From: RGIG3528 sp045629005
Lineage (GTDB): Bacteria > Bacillota > Clostridia > Lachnospirales > Lachnospiraceae
NCBI GenBank assembly: GCA_045629005.1
Contig: JAZQQJ010000015.1
Location: 1-11,393 of the forward strand
Direction: 5' to 3'
DNA length: 11,393 bases
The position numbers and the translations under genes were made by a program. Positions 6,349-11,393 of the stretch are shown piece after piece (the first letter of the stretch is position 1; each line of letters opens with the position of its first letter). A model generated the notes under the pieces. It did not search any database. It worked only from the letters and a program-made list of their open reading frames with translations, and was not told the DNA's origin.

Positions 6349-7689
6349 ATGAAATTACGTAAAGTAATTGCTCTCGGTCTTGCACTCGTTATGTGCATCT
6401 CCATGATTGGCTGTGGTAAGGGCGGCCAGAAGAGCGGAGATTTATCCGCAACAGAAAAAATCATTCAGGAAGCTGAAGGCATGACTCTTGAAGAGCTTGC
6501 AAAGAAAGCTATTGAAGAGTCTAACGGAAAGACATTCTACGGTGTTGGTAACTCATCACGTGGTAAGTCCGCACTTCCTCTCTTCATCGAATATCTTCAG
6601 ACAATCGATCCCAGCTACACACTCGAGTATGAGTGGCAGCAGCCTAAGAACAACAAGATTTTCGATCAGCTCACAGCAGATTCTCTTAAAGAGACAGGTA
6701 CATTCGCTATGACACTTATCCAGGATGGTAACCAGATTCAGTCTAAGATGGTTAACACAGGCATCCTTGATACATTCATTCCGAAGGATTGGGCTGACGC
6801 TAACAACACAACAGCTGATAAGTTCGAAGGTTTCCTTCCTCTTCAGACACTCAACAAGATTTTCGAATTCAACAACACAGGCAGCAAGACATATACAAAC
6901 TGCTGGGATTTCGTTGCTGACGGTGAGCACGGTCTCTTCATGGACATCGACTCCGAAATCGTTGGTAAGAACTTCCTCTACATGCTTACAAAGGAAGAAA
7001 ACGCTACAATGCTTAAGGACGCTTTCGATAAGCTCTCTGCTGACAAGAAGGCATACTTCCAGCCTGTAATCGACGGCCTTGCAAAGGATGCTACAGACCT
7101 TGGTCTCGGCGCAAACGGCAAGTACGCTCTTGCATGGATCAAGCTCTGGGTTGAGTCTTACAACGCTCAGACAGATGATGGCCCTATCTGTAACACACTC
7201 GTTACAAATTCCGCTACAGATCAGTTTGGTCTCCTTGTTTATTCAAAGCTTCGTTCCGTTGAGGAATCCGACAGCGTTTCAAAGAACAACATCACTGTTG
7301 CTGCATACCAGGACGGTTATGAAGGAATGGGCGGCTATGGTTACTGCCATTACCTCTTCGTAACAGACAACTCTCCGCTTCCTTGGACAGCTTGTGCTTT
7401 CATCGCATACATGACATGTACAGCTGACGGCTTCTCAGCATGGGGCAAGGATATCGGTGGTTACTCATCCAATCCTAAGGTTGCTGCAGACAACGAAGCA
7501 GCTTTCCATCATTCAACAGGCGGCAACGCAGCTGATGGTACAGTTGAATTCCCTTGCCGTAACGATAAGGGTTATGACTGGTGGACAACAACAGGCAAGC
7601 TCGTTCTTGAAGATCCTGAGTATTGTGCATCCGTAGCTTTCACAGTAGGAAGCTGGATTGAGATGCTCACAAAGTATACAGGTGAATAA
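6349..7689 (+). CDS. ABC importer substrate-binding lipoprotein
   Basis: A 446-residue extracellular binding protein anchored by a lipobox (MIGC, Cys22) after a hydrophobic signal. It feeds ligand to the permease/ATPase encoded next. The mature part has the SBP layout: an opening strand GKTFYGVGNSSRGKS, then KNNKIFDQL, and late aromatic blocks (GYDWWTTTGK, VGSWIEML) near the C-terminus. It is about 100 residues longer than usual ferric/sugar-phosphate SBPs. It has a very strong RBS, and threonine is almost always ACA and alanine often GCT, which points to high expression. The attenuator after it would keep this product in excess over the permease, as is usual for importers. The ligand is not readable; sugar phosphate, uronate-type sugar, other organic anion, or iron remain open. 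Confidence 0.85.
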   Translation: MKLRKVIALGLALVMCISMIGCGKGGQKSGDLSATEKIIQEAEGMTLEELAKKAIEESNGKTFYGVGNSSRGKSALPLFIEYLQTIDPSYTLEYEWQQPKNNKIFDQLTADSLKETGTFAMTLIQDGNQIQSKMVNTGILDTFIPKDWADANNTTADKFEGFLPLQTLNKIFEFNNTGSKTYTNCWDFVADGEHGLFMDIDSEIVGKNFLYMLTKEENATMLKDAFDKLSADKKAYFQPVIDGLAKDATDLGLGANGKYALAWIKLWVESYNAQTDDGPICNTLVTNSATDQFGLLVYSKLRSVEESDSVSKNNITVAAYQDGYEGMGGYGYCHYLFVTDNSPLPWTACAFIAYMTCTADGFSAWGKDIGGYSSNPKVAADNEAAFHHSTGGNAADGTVEFPCRNDKGYDWWTTTGKLVLEDPEYCASVAFTVGSWIEMLTKYTGE

Positions 7690-7710
7690 TTCTCCAAAAA
7701 GTTATCCAAC

Positions 7711-7742
7711 GTCCCTCCTCCTTACGGAGGGGGGACATTTTT
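7711..7742 (+). terminator. Attenuating terminator between SBP and permease genes
   Basis: Stem GTCCCTCCTCC (7711-7721) pairs over 11 bp, with one G-T pair, with 7726-7736. The loop is TTAC and ATTTTT follows. It lies 22 bp after the SBP stop and about 55 bp before the permease start. Since permease and ATPase have no evident promoter of their own, this probably acts as a leaky terminator setting SBP above transporter subunits. Confidence 0.8.
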
Positions 7743-7795
7743 AAACATCATTATTTTTGAGCGTAAGTGAAAAAATGATGATTGAGGGAGACAAT

Positions 7796-9622
7796 ATGAC
7801 TAAAACAGCCACAAAGGCCAACAAAGGCCTGATAATCAGAAATCAAATAAAGACATTTTTCTCCAAGCCGTATAATGTCATTTTACTGCTTATGGGAATT
7901 GTTCTGACTGTAAGCACGGTGGCCCCCATCATCGCTATTGTTCAGGACACATTTAAAATTCATCCCGGCACGATTGATGCACATCTCACAGGCCAGTCGT
8001 CGGGTTATTCATTTATAAACTACAAGGATTTGTTTACAAGCAAGCTTGCAAACACAAACCTTTGGACTCCGCTTTTAAACACTGTTTTACTTGCGATTGG
8101 CACATGCGCGGTATCCATCATTTTCGGCGGACTCTTCGCATTCTTAATTACGAGAACAAATCTGGCTTTCAAGAAATACTTAAGCTCGATATTTATTTTC
8201 CCATATATTATGCCCCAGTGGACACTCGCCGTTGTATGGCAGAACCTGTTTAACTCCAATGCCGTTACAGGCACTTCAAACGGACTTCTTGCCGCACTCT
8301 TCGGCATTGAAATGCCCATCTGGTGGTGCAAAGGACTTTTCCCTTCACTCATGGTGCTCGGTCTTCACTACGCTCCCTTTGCATACATCTTAATCGGCGG
8401 CATTTTCAAAAACATGGACGCAAACCTTGAGGAAGCTGCAACTATTCTTGATACACCTAAGACAAGAATAATGTTCCGCATCACTCTTCCTATGGTTAAG
8501 CCGGCAATCCTTTCCACAATACTTCTTGTATTCGGAAGTTCAATGGGAAGTTACCCCGTTCCTCATTATCTCGGTCTCACAACACTTGCCACAAAGTACG
8601 TTTCCATGAACTCCAAGTACACAGGTGAAGCCAGCATCCTTGCAATCATCATGATGTTCTTCGGTGTGGCAATCATGTTGCTGAACCAGATTTCACTTCA
8701 TTCAAGAAAGAACTATACAACCGTTACAGGTAAGTCCGGACAGATTTCGAAGATTAACCTCGGCAAGGCAGGAAAATACGTTTTTGCGATAGTCCTCGCA
8801 GTAGTAACGTTCTTCACAAGTATTTTCCCTATCGTATCCTTCGCTTTTGAGACATTCCTTCCAAACCCCGGCGATTACTCATTCCTGTACACGGGTAATC
8901 CGGACAACCTCACAACCAAGTGGTGGATTACAAGCGAAAACATTACCGAAAACGGAATGTACGGCCAGAAGGGTATTCTTTACAACAACACAATCTGGCA
9001 CGCATACGGCGGTACAATCCTCGTTTCCGTATGCTGCGCACTTCTTGCAGGTACAATAGGAACGCTCATCGGTTATGCGGTTTCCAAGAACAGAAGAAGC
9101 AAATGGGCAGGCTATGTTAACTCAGTTGCTTTCCTTCCTTACCTTATGCCCTCCATCGCTGTAGGTGTTGCATTCTTCATCCTCTTCTCAAGCGGAAAAC
9201 TGAATCTTTTCAACACCTACACACTTCTTATCATTGTTGGTACCGTTAAATACATACCTTTTGCAAGCCGAAGCGCCCTTAACTCAATGCTTCAGCTTTC
9301 GGGAGAAATTGAAGAGGCAGCCATCATACAGGACATTCCCTGGACAAAGCGTATGCTCCGAATCATCATTCCGATTCAGAAGTCGTCAATCATAAGCGGA
9401 TATCTTCTTCCGTTCATGACATGCCTCAGAGAGCTTTCGCTCTTCATGCTTCTCTGCGTGCAGGGCTTCATCCTCTCCACAACGCTTGACTACTTCGACG
9501 AGATGGGTCTCTACGCCTTCTCAAGTGGTATTAACCTGATACTCATAATCACTATTCTTGTATGTAACGCAATTGTAAATAAACTCACGGGCGCAAGCCT
9601 TGATGAAGGAATCGGAGGTTGA
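7796..9622 (+). CDS. Fused two-domain ABC permease (ferric/AfuB-FbpB type)
   Basis: A 608-residue inner-membrane protein forming the whole translocation channel: two binding-protein-dependent permease domains in tandem, with about 12 membrane segments. The first is near residues 27-50, and the second half begins with the hydrophobic segment KYVFAIVLAVVTFF. Each half has an EAA loop that docks on the ATPase: EEAATILDTPKTRIMFRITLP (Glu at 213) and EEAAIIQDIPWTKRMLRIIIP (Glu at 507). In both, Asp replaces the usual glycine of EAA-x3-G. A start 13 codons upstream (TTG, 7757) is possible, but ATG 7796 has the RBS GAGGGAG at 5-6 bp spacing and is preferred. It is separated from the SBP by an attenuator and is one base short of the ATPase start. 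The fused layout is typical of ferric, sugar-phosphate and phosphonate importers. Confidence 0.9.
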   Translation: MTKTATKANKGLIIRNQIKTFFSKPYNVILLLMGIVLTVSTVAPIIAIVQDTFKIHPGTIDAHLTGQSSGYSFINYKDLFTSKLANTNLWTPLLNTVLLAIGTCAVSIIFGGLFAFLITRTNLAFKKYLSSIFIFPYIMPQWTLAVVWQNLFNSNAVTGTSNGLLAALFGIEMPIWWCKGLFPSLMVLGLHYAPFAYILIGGIFKNMDANLEEAATILDTPKTRIMFRITLPMVKPAILSTILLVFGSSMGSYPVPHYLGLTTLATKYVSMNSKYTGEASILAIIMMFFGVAIMLLNQISLHSRKNYTTVTGKSGQISKINLGKAGKYVFAIVLAVVTFFTSIFPIVSFAFETFLPNPGDYSFLYTGNPDNLTTKWWITSENITENGMYGQKGILYNNTIWHAYGGTILVSVCCALLAGTIGTLIGYAVSKNRRSKWAGYVNSVAFLPYLMPSIAVGVAFFILFSSGKLNLFNTYTLLIIVGTVKYIPFASRSALNSMLQLSGEIEEAAIIQDIPWTKRMLRIIIPIQKSSIISGYLLPFMTCLRELSLFMLLCVQGFILSTTLDYFDEMGLYAFSSGINLILIITILVCNAIVNKLTGASLDEGIGG

Positions 9623-9623
9623 C

Positions 9624-11264
9624 ATGCCGAAAATCACACTTGAAAACGTAACAAAGAGATGGGGCAAATTTTATGGTGCCGATCATCTTAATTTAGAAAT
9701 AGCAGACAATGCATTCGTAACACTGCTTGGTCCTTCCGGCTGCGGTAAAACAACAACACTCCGTATGATTGCAGGTCTTGAAACACCTACATCCGGTAAA
9801 ATAACAATTGGAGACAAGGTTGTTTTCGACAGCGAGATGGGCATTAACATCCCCGCAAATAAGAGAAAAGTCGGATTCCTTTTCCAGAACTACGCTCTCT
9901 GGCCCAACATGACAGTTTACCAGAACATTTCCTTTGGTCTTTCGAACATCAAGGAAGAAATGAACAAGGTTGACTTTGAAGCAAAGAACGCAGCAAGAAT
10001 CGCAGAGCTTCTCAAGAATCCCGCAGAAATCAAATCAATTGTTGAAGAATGCCGCGACAAGAACGGTAAGCTTGATGAAAACAAGGCAGTATTAAAGCTC
10101 ATCGACGCTTTCACCATTTCACAGTACACAGCAAAGAAGCTTCTCAACTACCAGAAGGAAAATAAGTCCGATTTCTCCGCAGAAATCAGTGCTTTACAGA
10201 CAAAAGTTGCTGAAGCAAAGAAAAAAGCCGAAGCAGACGGCTGCACACTCAGCGATGACTTCACGGTAATGAAGAACGGCAAGCCCGTTACATCCGTAAG
10301 AAAACTTACAAAAGAAGAAATCGATCTTTCCGTAAGACGCGTTTCCCGTATCGTTAAAATCGGTATGTTCATGGACAGATATCCCGCAGAGCTTTCAGGC
10401 GGCCAGCAGCAGCGTGTTGCAATTGCACGTACACTTGCTCCGGAGCCTTCAGTGCTCTTCATGGATGAGCCTCTCTCAAATCTCGACGCAAAGCTTCGTC
10501 TTGAAATGAGATACGAGCTTCAGAGACTTCATGTAGAAACAGGTTCAACCTTCGTATATGTTACACATGACCAGATGGAGGCAATGACTCTCGCTACACA
10601 GATCTGCCTCATCGACAATGGTTCACTTCAGCAGTACGATGCACCTCTTACAGTTTACAATAAGCCCAACAACCTTTTCGTTGCCGACTTCGTAGGAAAT
10701 CCCTCCATCAACTTTGTTGAAGCAAAAGGTACACAGGGTGCGGACGGAACATTGAACTTATCCATCTTCAACAACCGCTCCATCGAGTTCAAGCCCGCAG
10801 AAAGCTTTAGCCTCAACGACTGGTTCGCAGAGCGCGATAAACTCGCTGCAGAAAAGAAAGCTGCTCACGACAAAGCAGCCGCTGAAAAGGGATTTGTTGA
10901 AAAGGGAAATAAGGACGAGACCTTCAAGTACCATATTCCGAAGGTTGTCGAAGAAGACGATTCTCTTGCAGAAGAGCCCGTTATCACAAACGAAGACTTC
11001 GTTCTCGGCATAAGGCCTGAATTTGTAGACATCAAAGCCTCTGCAGGTCTTGATGCGGAAGTATACGGTGCAATGCCCACAGGTATGGAATCTACCGTTA
11101 AAGTTAATGTCGACGGCTTCCTTCTTACAGGCGTTGTATTCGGCGCATCTCTCTTCAAGATTGGCGAAAAGAGCAAAGTTAACTTCACAGGAAACAATGC
11201 AATTCTATTCGACAGAAAGAGCGGAAAGAGAATTGCTCTCGGAAGCATAGAATTAATCGAGTAG
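9624..11264 (+). CDS. ABC importer ATPase with two large insertions; C-terminus overprinted by a group II intron
   Basis: The 546-residue ATP hydrolase that powers the importer. Visible are Walker A GPSGCGKTT (36-44), Q-loop Gln88, signature LSGGQ (257-261), Walker B VLFMDE (277-282), D-loop SNLDAK and H-loop His315. All are intact, so it should be active. A MalK-type TOBE regulatory region follows (about 355-540, with LGIRPEF at 461-467). Relatives are about 350-370 residues. The excess is two insertions: about 107-227 in the helical subdomain, charged and lysine/glutamate rich, and about 391-455 within the TOBE region. The start at 9624 (RBS GGAGG, 9614-9618) is preferred over 9600. It follows the permease stop by one base, so translation is coupled. 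The last two codons and the TAG lie within the antisense intron end, so the native C-terminus has probably been altered by a few residues. Confidence 0.9.
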   Translation: MPKITLENVTKRWGKFYGADHLNLEIADNAFVTLLGPSGCGKTTTLRMIAGLETPTSGKITIGDKVVFDSEMGINIPANKRKVGFLFQNYALWPNMTVYQNISFGLSNIKEEMNKVDFEAKNAARIAELLKNPAEIKSIVEECRDKNGKLDENKAVLKLIDAFTISQYTAKKLLNYQKENKSDFSAEISALQTKVAEAKKKAEADGCTLSDDFTVMKNGKPVTSVRKLTKEEIDLSVRRVSRIVKIGMFMDRYPAELSGGQQQRVAIARTLAPEPSVLFMDEPLSNLDAKLRLEMRYELQRLHVETGSTFVYVTHDQMEAMTLATQICLIDNGSLQQYDAPLTVYNKPNNLFVADFVGNPSINFVEAKGTQGADGTLNLSIFNNRSIEFKPAESFSLNDWFAERDKLAAEKKAAHDKAAAEKGFVEKGNKDETFKYHIPKVVEEDDSLAEEPVITNEDFVLGIRPEFVDIKASAGLDAEVYGAMPTGMESTVKVNVDGFLLTGVVFGASLFKIGEKSKVNFTGNNAILFDRKSGKRIALGSIELIE

Positions 11265-11266
11265 GA

Positions 11267-11293
11267 GAAAATTTCTCTAAATGAGAAATTTTC
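11267..11293. repeat. Perfect 11-bp inverted repeat (distal stem of intron domain VI)
   Basis: GAAAATTTCTC (11267-11277) and its exact complement (11283-11293) flank a TAAAT loop. It looks like a terminator for the ATPase, but no T tract follows on the plus strand, and it fits neatly as the distal part of domain VI. It could still slow or end transcription of the importer operon as a secondary effect. Confidence 0.7.
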
Positions 11294-11303
11294 GACCTCT
11301 CAC

Positions 11304-11335
11304 ACCACCGTGCGTACCGTTCGGTACACGGCGGT
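11304..11335 (-). ncRNA. Group II intron domain V catalytic hairpin
   Basis: ACCGCCGTG pairs with CACGGTGGT (9 bp, one G-U), the CG bulge is at 11313-11314, a 4-bp upper stem follows and the loop is GAAC. This 32-nt arrangement is the conserved catalytic core of group II ribozymes. It is two nucleotides shorter than the common 34-nt form, and the loop is GAAC rather than a clean GNRA. Confidence 0.8.
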
Positions 11336-11393
11336 TCAATCAACTTAACAAGTAACACACCTTTCGGTGTAGTAATCTAACATAGAGATTAGT

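Larger units (their letters stand above)
11256..11393 (-). mobile_element. 3' end of a group II intron (domains V and VI), partial
   Basis: Read on the minus strand, 11335-11304 fold as domain V. There is a 9-bp lower stem with a G-U pair in a CGC-type triad, a 2-nt bulge, a short upper stem and a 4-nt loop. A GT linker follows, then domain VI (11301-11259): GAG and AGG pair with CTC and CCT, leaving one bulged A (11262), with a perfect 11-bp distal hairpin on top. The bulged A is 7 nt from a GAT 3' end at 11256, as required for the branch point. The sequence also matches what I remember as a common bacterial intron end (...TCCTACTCGAT). Bases 11357-11370 form a further hairpin, likely domain IV. 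The reverse transcriptase gene and 5' end lie beyond the window. Confidence 0.85.

Noticed and set aside
7757..7795. TTG start 13 codons upstream for the permease
   Set aside because: The ATG at 7796 has a properly spaced GAGGGAG, and the upstream codons give no plausible N-terminal extension.
11267..11293. Simple rho-independent terminator of the ATPase gene
   Set aside because: No T tract follows, and the hairpin is the distal part of a group II domain VI with a bulged A at the right distance from the 3' end.
1..11393. CRISPR array, tRNA or rRNA genes
   Set aside because: I saw no regularly spaced repeats and no cloverleaf or rRNA-like sequence on either strand.

Overview
The window reads as a chromosomal segment of a plant-polysaccharide-degrading Firmicute, most likely a gut or rumen Lachnospiraceae relative (Butyrivibrio/Lachnospira-like). 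Reasons: lipoprotein signal peptides on every exported protein, strong AAGGAGG ribosome binding sites, a YesM/YesN-type two-component pair, a pectin-side-chain glycosidase, and moderate-to-low GC with a strong ACA/GCT codon preference in the abundant binding protein. The genus is an inference.

Layout. Positions 1-121 look like the upstream leader of a mobile element (perhaps IS200/IS605-like) reading leftward out of the window. Positions 177-6168 hold five genes on the minus strand, in transcription order: a lipoprotein substrate-binding protein (SBP), a YesM-type histidine kinase overlapping it by 4 bp, an AraC-type response regulator, an alpha/beta hydrolase with a complete triad resembling cinnamoyl/feruloyl esterases, and an exported lipoprotein of the GH88/GH105 unsaturated-uronyl hydrolase type. 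A 180-bp divergent promoter region (6169-6348) separates these from a plus-strand ABC importer: a large lipoprotein SBP, a hairpin/T-tract attenuator, a fused two-domain permease and an ATPase. Positions 11256-11393 are the 3' end (domains V and VI) of a group II intron lying antisense to the ATPase. Its boundary coincides with the ATPase's last two codons and stop.

How the genes may work together. SBP + histidine kinase + AraC regulator beside a 'ferric-type' ABC importer resembles two known arrangements: the HptA-HptS-HptR hexose-phosphate sensor of Staphylococcus aureus and the AfuABC-type importer shown to carry sugar phosphates. A reasonable model is that the first SBP presents an anionic sugar to the kinase. 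The phosphorylated regulator would then act at the divergent promoter region, which carries repeated ACAAAA...GATTT-like elements, to switch on the transporter. The esterase and the GH105-like enzyme suggest the ligand comes from pectin or another feruloylated, uronate-containing plant polymer. The ligand itself cannot be read from the sequence.

Most unusual points: the ATPase carries a charged insertion of about 115-120 residues inside its helical subdomain and a second lysine/glutamate-rich insertion in its C-terminal TOBE region; the intron D5/D6 overprints the ATPase stop codon; and terminator-like hairpins sit between the SBP and permease genes and in the GH105 leader.
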